Positions 17,165 to 25,481 of a stretch of 33,731 bases of DNA are shown here, one piece after another; the stretch's first letter is position 1; every line of letters begins with the position of its first letter. The translations under genes were made by a program, and so were the position numbers. Source of the DNA: an uncultured bacterium (lineage in GTDB: Bacteria > Bacteroidota > Ignavibacteria > Ignavibacteriales > Melioribacteraceae). The notes below the pieces were generated by a model that searched no databases, was not told where the DNA came from, and saw nothing but the letters and a program-made list of their open reading frames with translations. The stretch is from positions 1 through 33,731 of the forward strand of contig CALDDL010000280.1 in NCBI GenBank assembly GCA_937936675.1, written 5' to 3'.

Positions 17165-17985
17165 GATTCACTCTTATTAAAATGGTTTATATATCCCATA
17201 ACTTTAGTTATGTAAGATTGTGTTTCCTCAAAAGGAGGAACTCCATTATATTTATCAACATTTCCGGGACCGGCATTATAAGCGGCAAGAGCAAGCTTCA
17301 AGTCTCCACCATATTGTCGAAGCATTTGAGCTAAATATTTAGTGCCTCCATTAATATTTTCGCTTGGATCGAAAGAATTTCTTACTCCTAGGTCTGCTGC
17401 CGTGGAATCCATTAATTGCATTAAACCTTTAGCTTTAGCCGAAGATACTGCTTTATGATTACCGGCTGATTCAGTCATTATAACTGATTTTATTATATTC
17501 TTACTGACACCAAATTCCTTTGAAGCTTCTTCAATTATCGGTTCAAATTTCTCTATTCTATTTAATGAGCCATTGCTCGGTCTAATGCCTTGTATTTTAT
17601 CCATACCTTTTATTTGAATAGCATCTTTATTAATAGTTTTTTCCCTTCTAAAGGCTTTAGAAAGTAATTCGGGATCAAAATCTTCACCGGTTACTTTTTT
17701 ATAAATTGATTCAGCTAAACCAAGATTCTTGCTATTAGAAATCTGACCTGCGATATGTTGTTCAAAGACGGTATCAAACATATCATTACCGTAACCTTCT
17801 TCGCCAAGGAGTCCGCCAGTTGTTTTACTCATTGAGTTAAGCATCATTTGAGTAAGCATACTTTCAAATTCTTTTGCAGCTTTTGCAAGTTTTACCTTAT
17901 CTTCTTTACCAAATCTTGAATTTGTATTTTCAATTTTTGATAAGTGCTTTTGGCTATTCGATATTTTAAGTTCTATTTCATTCAT
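17161..17985 (-). CDS. flgJ: Rod-binding protein fused to lytic transglycosylase (FlgJ-like)
   Basis: A 274-residue, two-domain protein. Residues about 34-98 are the rod-binding (FlgJ N-terminal) domain, with AKEFESMLTQMMLNSM and the downstream IAGQISNSKNLGLAESIYK. Residues about 145-270 are a goose-type lytic transglycosylase (SLT) domain: catalytic Glu in MTESAGNHKAV (about 172), KGLMQLM and LALAAYNAGPGNV. E. coli FlgJ instead carries an unrelated GH73 glucosaminidase. The protein should scaffold the rod and open the peptidoglycan for it. It overlaps flgN by 4 nt. Confidence 0.95.
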   Translation of the reverse strand: MNEIELKISNSQKHLSKIENTNSRFGKEDKVKLAKAAKEFESMLTQMMLNSMSKTTGGLLGEEGYGNDMFDTVFEQHIAGQISNSKNLGLAESIYKKVTGEDFDPELLSKAFRREKTINKDAIQIKGMDKIQGIRPSNGSLNRIEKFEPIIEEASKEFGVSKNIIKSVIMTESAGNHKAVSSAKAKGLMQLMDSTAADLGVRNSFDPSENINGGTKYLAQMLRQYGGDLKLALAAYNAGPGNVDKYNGVPPFEETQSYITKVMGYINHFNKSES

Positions 17986-17987
17986 AA

Positions 17988-19085
17988 TTACATTATCACT
18001 AATTCTGCTACTAATGCACCGGCTTCTTTTAATGCTTGGAATATTGCAATTATATCTCTAGGAGTTGCTTTGAGAGAATTAAGAGCGGCGGCAATCTCCT
18101 GCACGTTTGTTGCACCTTGAATTGCTATAGTACTTGTTGAATCCTGCGATACCGATGGAATTAGATTATTAAATAGTTCGGTTCTTCCTTGAGAGAATGC
18201 ATTCGGTTGTGATATTATCGGATTAGATCGAATCTGTATATTCAGGCTTCCGTGTGTAATGCTTACTGGTTGTATTCTTACATTACTCCCTGCTACAACT
18301 GTTCCTGTTCTTTCATTTAGTACTACTTTTGCTATGTTATCGATATTAATATTTAGATTTTCTAATTCCGCTAAGAAAGCCACAAAATTATTTTGTTTAT
18401 CGGCAGGTACAGCAATTATTATCGATGCTGCGTCAACCGATTTAGCTATTTCACCGCCAAACTTTGTATTAATTGCTGTTGATACATTGCTAGATGTTGT
18501 AAGATCGGGATTTCTTAAAAATACAGTTACTTCCTGATTGGAAACCTGTTCGGTATTTACATCTTCTTTTAAGCTCCCACCTCTAGGCACTCTTCCTGCA
18601 AGCGAATGATTCTTAGCTAATCTGCTTCCCGATGGAGTGTTGATGTCATATCCGCCGACCGAAATTGGACCTTGAGCAAATCCATAAACTTTTCCACTTC
18701 CACCTGAAATCGGTGTCATTAGCAATGTTCCACCTTGAAGACTTGTAGCATCACCCATCGAAGAAACTACAACATCAAAAACAGCTCCGGCTTTTAATTG
18801 TGAATTTAAGGATGCCGTTACCATTACTGCAGCTACATTCTTTGTCTTCAAATCAGTCTGTGGTACTGTGATTCCAAAGCGTTTTAACATACTCGAAACA
18901 GATTGGATTGTGAACGATGAACGGTAACTATCGCCCGTTCCGGCAAGTCCCACTACCAACCCATATCCGATAATCTGCTCACTCGATGCTCCATTTAAAT
19001 ATGCAACATCTTTTATCCTCTGTCCGAAGATAATTGAGTTAATTAATAAAAGAATTACGAGACTATATATTGATCTATTTTTCAT
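17988..19085 (-). CDS. flgI: P-ring protein FlgI
   Basis: A 365-residue protein of normal length with a signal peptide (about 1-21, ending IIFG). Conserved blocks include RIKDVAYLNG, IGYGLVVGLAGTGDS, TLLMTPISGG and the C-terminal EIAAALNSLKATPRDIIAIFQALKEAGAL. FlgI polymerises in the periplasm around the distal rod, anchored to peptidoglycan. It lies between flgH and flgJ with gaps of 10 and 2 nt. Confidence 0.98.
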   Translation of the reverse strand: MKNRSIYSLVILLLINSIIFGQRIKDVAYLNGASSEQIIGYGLVVGLAGTGDSYRSSFTIQSVSSMLKRFGITVPQTDLKTKNVAAVMVTASLNSQLKAGAVFDVVVSSMGDATSLQGGTLLMTPISGGSGKVYGFAQGPISVGGYDINTPSGSRLAKNHSLAGRVPRGGSLKEDVNTEQVSNQEVTVFLRNPDLTTSSNVSTAINTKFGGEIAKSVDAASIIIAVPADKQNNFVAFLAELENLNINIDNIAKVVLNERTGTVVAGSNVRIQPVSITHGSLNIQIRSNPIISQPNAFSQGRTELFNNLIPSVSQDSTSTIAIQGATNVQEIAAALNSLKATPRDIIAIFQALKEAGALVAELVIM

Positions 19086-19095
19086 AATATTTTCT

Positions 19096-19665
19096 TTAGA
19101 ATATCCAATGGAAAAATTTAGTTAACCAACCCGGTTTTTGTGAATCATCTATTATTCCGCTTCCTTCAAAACTAATTTCCGCATCCGATATATTATAAGA
19201 TAGTACAGAATTATCTGAGCTTATATCAGAGTAGCGAACAACTCCTCGAATAGATACCAACTGCTCCTCGCCATTAATTACAATTTTTCTGCTTCCTTTA
19301 ATTACCATATTACCGTTGGCAAGTACCGAATCGATAGTAGCACTAATTTTTGTTCTTACTAATCCGGTTGTTTTAGTCGATCCCGAACCCGAGAACGCAT
19401 TATTAGTTCCCATATCCATCTTCGCAGTAGGCAAAGCAGTCTTATCTAAAGAACCGGAAAAGTTTAACCCTAGATCGCTTCCTCTGCTCGAATTTGTTTC
19501 TGCATTATTCGATGCCTGAGATGACTCCATTACAATTATCGTTACTGCATCTCCCGTTCTAGATGCTTTATTATCCGAAAATAGAGAATAGAATGAGCTG
19601 TTACGCATATCTTGTGCATTTAAATAAACAGTCATTAAAATCATTATATAAATTATTTTCTTCAT
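19096..19665 (-). CDS. flgH: L-ring protein FlgH without lipobox
   Basis: A 189-residue protein with the FlgH features G-D-A-V-T-I-I-V-x-E-S-S-x-A near residue 40, L-x-A-T-I-D-S-V-L-A-N-G-N-M-V-I-K-G and GVVRYSDISSDNSVLSYNI. FlgH forms the L-ring in the outer membrane. The N-terminus is an ordinary signal peptide (MKKIIYIMILMTVYLNAQ) and there is no cysteine in the protein, so it cannot be the usual lipoprotein. It is also shorter than the E. coli protein at the N-terminus. flgI follows after 10 nt. Confidence 0.95.
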   Translation of the reverse strand: MKKIIYIMILMTVYLNAQDMRNSSFYSLFSDNKASRTGDAVTIIVMESSQASNNAETNSSRGSDLGLNFSGSLDKTALPTAKMDMGTNNAFSGSGSTKTTGLVRTKISATIDSVLANGNMVIKGSRKIVINGEEQLVSIRGVVRYSDISSDNSVLSYNISDAEISFEGSGIIDDSQKPGWLTKFFHWIF

Positions 19666-19670
19666 ATTAT

Positions 19671-20318
19671 TTACTCTTCTATTACTACGTTATTTTTATC
19701 AATTATTTTTGCTCTTAGAATTTTATTTTCAGGTGTTACCACTCTTATTATATCACCTATAAAACCTTTTTCGCGGGAGGTAACGTCTAAAGAAATGTCC
19801 ACTCCATTTTTGCCAGCATGTAAAGTAACACGCTGATTATTCTCAATATCAGGCACGCCCTCAGTCATCTCCCTAAGCAGTACAGAACCTTGTCTGATAT
19901 ATAACTTAGATACTAAACCTGAATTGTTATCTAATTCCGAAATCGGTGTTCCGTTCAATATAGATACATCTTTTACTTCTTTTCTGAAATTATTATTAAA
20001 TAAAATTTCGTTTCTATCAATATTTTCAGCTGCCACTAAAACTGTTTTGTATAATTTTATTTTAACCGACAAATATGAATTGGCAGTCGATTGATTTTTT
20101 CTTAATAGAACCGGAATCGTAACAATATTTTTATTCACAGAATATTCTCTGCTATAATCAATTCCTTCTATAGTGGATAGTTTTATATTAGAAGCAATTT
20201 CATACTCTAATTTTTCACAATCGCTAAATCGTTTTAATAGATAATCTCTCAATTCGTTCTCAATTGAATTTTGAGAAACGAATAAGAAAGAGAACAATAT
20301 TAAAAGAATTGATTTCAC
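19671..20318 (-). CDS. flgA: P-ring assembly chaperone FlgA
   Basis: A 215-residue protein with an N-terminal signal sequence (about 1-16) and a C-terminal SAF-type domain (about 85-213). The segment AAENIDRNEILFNNNF and the end VTSREKGFIGDIIRVVTPENK match the FlgA C-terminal domain. FlgA is a periplasmic chaperone for FlgI during P-ring assembly. The placement between flgG and flgH-flgI supports the call; the N-terminal half is divergent, as is common in this family. Confidence 0.92.
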   Translation of the reverse strand: MKSILLILFSFLFVSQNSIENELRDYLLKRFSDCEKLEYEIASNIKLSTIEGIDYSREYSVNKNIVTIPVLLRKNQSTANSYLSVKIKLYKTVLVAAENIDRNEILFNNNFRKEVKDVSILNGTPISELDNNSGLVSKLYIRQGSVLLREMTEGVPDIENNQRVTLHAGKNGVDISLDVTSREKGFIGDIIRVVTPENKILRAKIIDKNNVVIEE

Positions 20319-20323
20319 TTCAA

Positions 20324-21124
20324 TTAACCTCTTTTTAGATTATTTGCCATAGTCATCATCTCTTCGACTGTTTTGACAGTTTTAGAATTCATTTCATAAG
20401 CTCTTTGTGCGGCAATCATAGCAATCATCTCTTCAACGATATCAACATTAGAAGCTTCAAGATAACCTTGTTGAATAGCTCCAAAACCATTAGTACCCGG
20501 ATTACCTAATATCGGCTGACCTGAGGCACCACTTTCACCATAAAGATTATCGCCTAAGGCTATTAGACCGCCATTATTCATAAAGCGCACTAATTCAAGT
20601 TGACCCAATGAAATAGTCGAACCATCGGTTTGAACTGCTTCGATCTCACCTTCTTTACTTATTGAAACTGACAATACATCACTATTAACAGAGATTTCGG
20701 GGTCTAAGAGATAGCCGCTTGAAGTTATTAATTTTCCATCCGAATTCGTCTTAAAAGAACCATCTCTTGTATAAGCATAAGTTCCGTCTCCTTTTCTTAC
20801 CTGAAAAAATCCTTCTCCTTGAATTGCGAGATCGAATTGGTTCTGAGTAAGTGTAACGTCTCCTTGCTTGAATATCTTTTGTGTAGCGGCGGGTTTAACA
20901 CCATTACCTACCTGAATTTTATTTCCACTATTTTCATTCACTCCGGGAGTGGTGGAGGATAATGCATTTATATTCACTTCCTGATACATTAAATCCTGGA
21001 AATCAGCTTTATTCTTTTTGAATCCGGTCGTATTAATATTCGCAATATTATTAGAAATAACTTCTACATTTATCTGCTGTGCATACATACCGGAAGCTGC
21101 TGTTCTTAATGCTCTTGTTGGCAT
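20324..21124 (-). CDS. flgG: Distal rod protein FlgG
   Basis: A 266-residue protein, close to the usual 260. The N-terminus MPTRALRTAASGMYAQQ and the motif VISNNIANINTTGFKK are FlgG hallmarks, as are QVGNGV, a DLAIQGEGFFQV block and the C-terminal EASNVDIVEEMIAMIAAQR. FlgG forms the distal rod that passes through the P- and L-rings, whose genes follow. A ribosome site GGGAGATGA precedes the ATG. Confidence 0.97.
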   Translation of the reverse strand: MPTRALRTAASGMYAQQINVEVISNNIANINTTGFKKNKADFQDLMYQEVNINALSSTTPGVNENSGNKIQVGNGVKPAATQKIFKQGDVTLTQNQFDLAIQGEGFFQVRKGDGTYAYTRDGSFKTNSDGKLITSSGYLLDPEISVNSDVLSVSISKEGEIEAVQTDGSTISLGQLELVRFMNNGGLIALGDNLYGESGASGQPILGNPGTNGFGAIQQGYLEASNVDIVEEMIAMIAAQRAYEMNSKTVKTVEEMMTMANNLKRG

Positions 21125-21139
21125 TTATTCATCTCCCTT

Positions 21140-21850
21140 TTATACTTTTCCAATTTGGTTTGCATCGTCTAAAGACTTATCCAATGCACTTATAATTTTT
21201 TGTGCCGATTCAAAACTTTTATTCACTGAAATCATCTGCTCCATTTCTATTAATGGATTAGTGTTTGATTCTTCTATATACCCTTGAACAACCTTAAAAT
21301 CATTTATCGTAGCTGGGATTATCGTTCCGTCTTCGGCTATAAAATTTGAACCGCTTGTTCTTACTAATTCTTCGGGCATATCTACATTTGATATCGAAAG
21401 TGAATCAATAATCTTATCCCCTACCCTCACTTCACCTTCGGGAGAAATTAAGATTTTTGAGTCCTTCGTAAGAAGTGTGTCTTCAAGACTTATTGCACCA
21501 TTTTTTCCCATCACTTTTCTATTGACTGAATCAGTTAGAAACCCCTCTTCATTAATTTTAAATCTTCCATCTCTAGTTAATTCCATAGAGCCATCTTCAT
21601 TTTGAATCGTAAAGAATCCTTTTCCATCGATCATAAGATCAAGCGGATTGGATGTTAAAATTGTTTCCCCCTGATCCATATTTGAAATCTTTTTTATATC
21701 CACACCACCCGATTCATTTAAGTATTCTGAGAAAGGGATCTCCCTTTTATATCCGGTAGTATTTATATTCGCAAGATTATTCGCAATCAATTCAATATTT
21801 TTTGTCCTAAAATCAAGACTTCTTGCTACTGTATATAGTCCCTTAATCAT
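21140..21850 (-). CDS. flgF: Proximal rod protein FlgF
   Basis: A 236-residue axial protein. It has the rod/hook N-terminal motif IELIANNLANINTTGYKRE at about residues 19-37 and the matching C-terminal heptad region VIEESNTNPLIEMEQMISV-like helix. Its length and position before flgG fit FlgF, a proximal rod subunit exported through the gate into the periplasm. An flgG duplicate is the alternative, but flgG itself follows and is more typical. The gap to the upstream gene is 10 nt. Confidence 0.93.
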   Translation of the reverse strand: MIKGLYTVARSLDFRTKNIELIANNLANINTTGYKREIPFSEYLNESGGVDIKKISNMDQGETILTSNPLDLMIDGKGFFTIQNEDGSMELTRDGRFKINEEGFLTDSVNRKVMGKNGAISLEDTLLTKDSKILISPEGEVRVGDKIIDSLSISNVDMPEELVRTSGSNFIAEDGTIIPATINDFKVVQGYIEESNTNPLIEMEQMISVNKSFESAQKIISALDKSLDDANQIGKV

Positions 21851-21860
21851 CTTTTTTTAC

Positions 21861-22421
21861 CTATATTCTTTTTAATTCGAGATATTTCAAATGAGCTGCT
21901 AAAGCCAATTCACCTTGAGGTATTTGTAATTGTTTGGCTTTCTTTGTTAACTTTTTAGAATCGATATTATTTAGAACAGATTTATTTTTAAGAGATCTTC
22001 TTATCTTAGTCTTTTTTGGATCGACCGAAGAAAGAACTTTTTCTTCTCTCATTAAACCAATTTTCTTTTTTAATTTACTTCCCGAACGATGTTTTATGCC
22101 GCTTAATATTCTTTTTGCTGCAACAAAGAAGACTATTAATAATGATGCTGTTACAAATATTTTTATCTCCAAAGAAAATGAATCTAAAATAGATGCTGAA
22201 TTATTTTTTAACGGAGGTTTAATTGCAGCTTTTGGTACTTCAAGAATTTTGGGTACATTCTTAATCATACTTGAATGTGAACCGGTCTCCATTGCAGTCG
22301 TTATTTGAGACTGAACCATTTCATTAATCGAAATTGAATCGGTTGCAGCAACTGAATTACTATCAATTTCTTGTGCATATATTGAGCACGAAATAAAAAG
22401 GAGAACTAAAAATAATTTCAT
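21861..22421 (-). CDS. Single-span membrane protein ahead of flgF, unknown
   Basis: A 186-residue protein with a signal peptide or first span (1-17, ending IYAQ), a polar external stretch (18-83), a membrane segment (about 86-104) and a very basic cytoplasmic tail. The tail ends in KKAKQLQIPQGELALAAHL. The pattern A-K-x-L-x-x-x-x-G-E-x-x-L-A-x-x-L resembles the C-terminal helix of SwrB/DUF6115-type proteins, which follow sigD in Bacillus and promote export-gate assembly. That similarity is short and from memory, so the function is open. It overlaps its upstream neighbour by 4 nt. Confidence 0.75.
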   Translation of the reverse strand: MKLFLVLLFISCSIYAQEIDSNSVAATDSISINEMVQSQITTAMETGSHSSMIKNVPKILEVPKAAIKPPLKNNSASILDSFSLEIKIFVTASLLIVFFVAAKRILSGIKHRSGSKLKKKIGLMREEKVLSSVDPKKTKIRRSLKNKSVLNNIDSKKLTKKAKQLQIPQGELALAAHLKYLELKRI

Positions 22422-23725
22422 AATTTCAATGACCTTTTTAGTGGATATGTAAGGCGAATGCTCGTTCCATTCTCTTGAAGCGAATTAAAATCGGCGCGTC
22501 CTTCGCTCTTTTGCATTAATTCATTAATTATTTTTACTGTTAAGTTTGACTTATAATCCATCTTCTCATTAAAATCACTCCAATATTCAGTGATGAAAAA
22601 CGAGAGTTGAATTGATTCATTCAAATATTTTGATTGAATATAAATTCCGCTTCCGCTATTTGTGTGATTCTTTATTAATGAGAAGATATTTGTTAGCACT
22701 TGTTTAATCTGTTTGGCATCGGTTAATAATGGAGGCATGCCATCTTCAAGGTCAAGTTCACATTCTAATTGATGATCTTTTAATGTTGGAAGCATAACTG
22801 AATAAAATTCATTTACTATCGAATTAATATTGCTCGGTAGATTTCCTTTAGAACTATTTTCCGTTACTTCATTAAATTTCAAGAACCTCTGTGAACATTC
22901 ACTTAAGTATTTTACTCTTTTCTTCACTTGTCCGATAATTTCGGAATCGACTTCGGCAAATTCATTTTCAATATATTCTACACTGCTTAGAATTATTTGA
23001 AGCGAATCGAGCATCTCTTTTGTAATTCCATCGGCATACTCTCCTGCTGCATACAAACGGAAATTATTATTAAGTTTCGATTGATAAATATGAAGGTCGT
23101 TATAAAGCGTTTCGATTGTTTTTCTTTGTTGAATAGATGCTAAAGTAGGGATAATCATTCCAAGTGCCATTTGAATAGATTTACATTCAAATGAACTATC
23201 CGAATATTTAAGCGAGCTATCTAGAATAGATAAAATGCCATTAAAGAAATTGCTCTGAATAGGAAATATTATTTGGAATAATTTAGTCCCGTTCTTTGTA
23301 ACTGTTTTTAAATCCGGTATAAGTGTCGGTTTCCCGGTTTCAAAAATCCAATCCAACATTCCGCCTGTAAAAGCTTTTTGAACCAGCCCCTTATGAAGCG
23401 ATGTACATTTAGAAGAAGCCGGAATAATATTTTGATTTCCTTCGTCTAATAAAAATAGTTCTGCTTCACTTGCACCCAGAATCTTTTTGATATACTGTCC
23501 TAAAAGAGTATTAATTTCTACTATTGATTTCGATTTAAGAATTTCTTTTTGGAATGAAGATATATTTTCAAAATAAAGTTCATATTTTTCAAAAAGATTA
23601 TTCTTTGTCTTAAACTGATCAAAAGTAATTACTCTTAAATCTCCTGAATCGTTTCCTTTTGTATAATACTGGAGCGATTGAGTATAAGAAGCAAACTTGG
23701 AAGTATTTTCTTTTATTAGTCTCAA
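22418..23725 (-). CDS. GAF-domain protein with degenerate histidine-kinase core
   Basis: A 435-residue soluble protein that starts with TTG inside the end of the HDOD gene (TTGA overlap); no nearby in-frame ATG exists. Residues about 60-200 look like a GAF sensor domain. A DHp-like helix follows at about 225-285; its H-box reads GEYADGITKEMLDSLQIIL, where Lys (about residue 236) replaces the phospho-accepting His. The ATPase-like part keeps QVLTNIF and a final GTSIRLTYPL, but the usual N-box Asn and the DxGxG box are not found. It therefore looks like a pseudokinase that binds partners rather than phosphorylates them. Confidence 0.82.
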   Translation of the reverse strand: MRLIKENTSKFASYTQSLQYYTKGNDSGDLRVITFDQFKTKNNLFEKYELYFENISSFQKEILKSKSIVEINTLLGQYIKKILGASEAELFLLDEGNQNIIPASSKCTSLHKGLVQKAFTGGMLDWIFETGKPTLIPDLKTVTKNGTKLFQIIFPIQSNFFNGILSILDSSLKYSDSSFECKSIQMALGMIIPTLASIQQRKTIETLYNDLHIYQSKLNNNFRLYAAGEYADGITKEMLDSLQIILSSVEYIENEFAEVDSEIIGQVKKRVKYLSECSQRFLKFNEVTENSSKGNLPSNINSIVNEFYSVMLPTLKDHQLECELDLEDGMPPLLTDAKQIKQVLTNIFSLIKNHTNSGSGIYIQSKYLNESIQLSFFITEYWSDFNEKMDYKSNLTVKIINELMQKSEGRADFNSLQENGTSIRLTYPLKRSLKL

Positions 23726-24612
23726 CTTAAGTGCCTTATAGTTTCTAACTGTTGCTGAACTTGTTCTCTATATTGTTCGATAAATTTCTCAATACTTTCA
23801 GGATCAAGAAGTTGAAGAGATACAGCAGTTTCTTCATTAAGAGTCATTCCTGCATCCCATGAAAAGCTGCCCAATTTAAGTTGCTGTGTCATATAATCTG
23901 CTAGATGAATTACAGAGCTTATTATTTTTGTGTTATAAGCCATATTGGGATTATGATGGTACTTAACCATTTCGCAGAAGTTATCTGGTAAATTCCAATT
24001 CTTCAATAATGAATAACCGATAGCTTGGTGATCCATTCCAAGGAATAGATTTTCGGCATCTTTATATTCAGAACCCATCTTTACACTTTCGCATATCGAT
24101 GCAAAATCGGAGTGCATATATCTATGGATTACCGATATACCGAGATCATGAAGCAGACCTCCGACGAAGCAATCACCGCTTTGGCGAATTCCCATATCAT
24201 CAGCAAGCTTTTTAGCTAAAGCACCTGTGATATATGCATGCGTCCAAAACTCTTTCTGATCCATATATTGATCGCTTTTGTTTTTCATGGCTTCCATTAA
24301 TGATAATGCAGTTACAATATTCCTGATTTCATTAAAACCAAGGATCATAATTGCATATTCGATGGATGCTACTCTTTTTACTAAACCGTAAAAAGGAGAG
24401 TTTGCAATAGTAAGTATTTTTACTACTATACTTTGATCTCTCGAAATAGCTCTCGCTAATTGCTGTGGACTTGTATTGATGTCCTTTAACAAATCAAGAA
24501 CTTCAGAGAGAATTTTTGGTATTGGAGAAAGGTTACTAACTCTTTTAAGAATTAATTGTGTTCTTTCTCTTTTTTGGGTTTGGTCAAATGCTGCTGTGTA
24601 CATAGTCGCCAT
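23722..24612 (-). CDS. HDOD-domain protein 2, tandem paralogue
   Basis: A 296-residue HDOD protein colinear with its upstream neighbour: LSPIPKILSEV, SRDQSIVVKILTIANSPFYG, SIEYAIMILGFNEIRNIV and GGLLHDLG all align with equivalents in HDOD protein 1. Both end in a similar tail containing M-T-Q-x-(M/L)-K-(I/L)-G-(D/S)-F-x-W-D. The pair clearly arose by tandem duplication and then diverged considerably. The TAATG junction upstream and the TTGA overlap downstream imply coupled translation with HDOD protein 1 and the GAF/pseudokinase protein. Confidence 0.88.
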   Translation of the reverse strand: MATMYTAAFDQTQKRERTQLILKRVSNLSPIPKILSEVLDLLKDINTSPQQLARAISRDQSIVVKILTIANSPFYGLVKRVASIEYAIMILGFNEIRNIVTALSLMEAMKNKSDQYMDQKEFWTHAYITGALAKKLADDMGIRQSGDCFVGGLLHDLGISVIHRYMHSDFASICESVKMGSEYKDAENLFLGMDHQAIGYSLLKNWNLPDNFCEMVKYHHNPNMAYNTKIISSVIHLADYMTQQLKLGSFSWDAGMTLNEETAVSLQLLDPESIEKFIEQYREQVQQQLETIRHLS

Positions 24613-25481
24613 TATATTATTGTCTCAATTTGCTTATTAAATAAGGGTTCATAACTATAAATGAATTTATCTAAGTATTCTTGATTCCCGAACCCGAGGA
24701 TATCAATTATATTTGTATCAAACTTGTAGTCATTATCCCATACGAAATCACCGATTTTCATCTTTTGAGTCATATAATCCACTAAATGAATTAATGATGA
24801 AAGCACCGGATTCTTTTCTGATCTCGATGGAGTATGATGATTCAATACTGAATCTGTTATATATTGAGGGAAATTCCATTTCTCTAATAAAAATTCCGCT
24901 AGATGCTCATGTGTGTAGCCAAGAACTTTAAATTCTGCTTCATATAACGGAAGATTTTCTTTAGTAGAAATTTCGATAATTTTTTTGAAATCAAAATTCA
25001 TATATTTCTGTAAAACGACTAATCCTAAATCGTGTAATAGACCAACAGTAAAAACTTCGCCGGACTTAGGATATCTTAAATCATCAGCTATTCTTTTTGC
25101 TGCCGTTGCAGTCAATATCGAATGACGCCAGTAATCACGATGATTCCAATCAGAAGTTTTTCTCACTTTGAATGCTTCGACTAAAGAAAGAGCGAGGAGT
25201 ATATTCTTTATATGTTCAAAACCGATTATTACAATTGCAAAATCAATTGTTGCTACTCTTCTTGGCAATCCATATAAAGGAGAATTTGCAACTGCGAGTA
25301 TCTTTGCAGCAATTGATTGGTCTTTTGAAATAACTTTACACAAGTCCGATGCACTAGTTCTTTCGTTATCCAAAAGCTGGGATACTTCAGTTATTATGTG
25401 CGGAATCGAAGGAAGATTACCAATATTGGAAAGCTGCTGTTTAATCTTTCCTTTTGTTTCTGCATAAGATACATCAATCAT
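24612..25481 (-). CDS. HDOD-domain protein 1
   Basis: A 289-residue protein consisting of one HDOD domain (about residues 15-215) and a C-terminal helical tail. The family features visible are LPSIPHIITEV, the helix SKDQSIAAKILAVANSPLYG and a GLLHDLG segment. HDOD proteins usually lack phosphodiesterase activity and act as signalling adaptors. It overlaps fliA by 8 nt and shares one base with the next gene, a close paralogue. Position directly after fliA suggests a role in flagellar regulation, but the partner is unknown. Confidence 0.88.
   Translation of the reverse strand: MIDVSYAETKGKIKQQLSNIGNLPSIPHIITEVSQLLDNERTSASDLCKVISKDQSIAAKILAVANSPLYGLPRRVATIDFAIVIIGFEHIKNILLALSLVEAFKVRKTSDWNHRDYWRHSILTATAAKRIADDLRYPKSGEVFTVGLLHDLGLVVLQKYMNFDFKKIIEISTKENLPLYEAEFKVLGYTHEHLAEFLLEKWNFPQYITDSVLNHHTPSRSEKNPVLSSLIHLVDYMTQKMKIGDFVWDNDYKFDTNIIDILGFGNQEYLDKFIYSYEPLFNKQIETII

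Noticed and set aside
18417..18442. CGATAA with TAAAT upstream inside flgI
   Set aside because: The spacer is one base short and the site is mid-gene without a downstream late gene.
21934..22308. A 124-codon plus-strand frame
   Set aside because: It is antisense to the gene ahead of flgF, whose start overlaps its neighbour's stop; the plus-strand product looks like a reversed AT-rich coding shadow.
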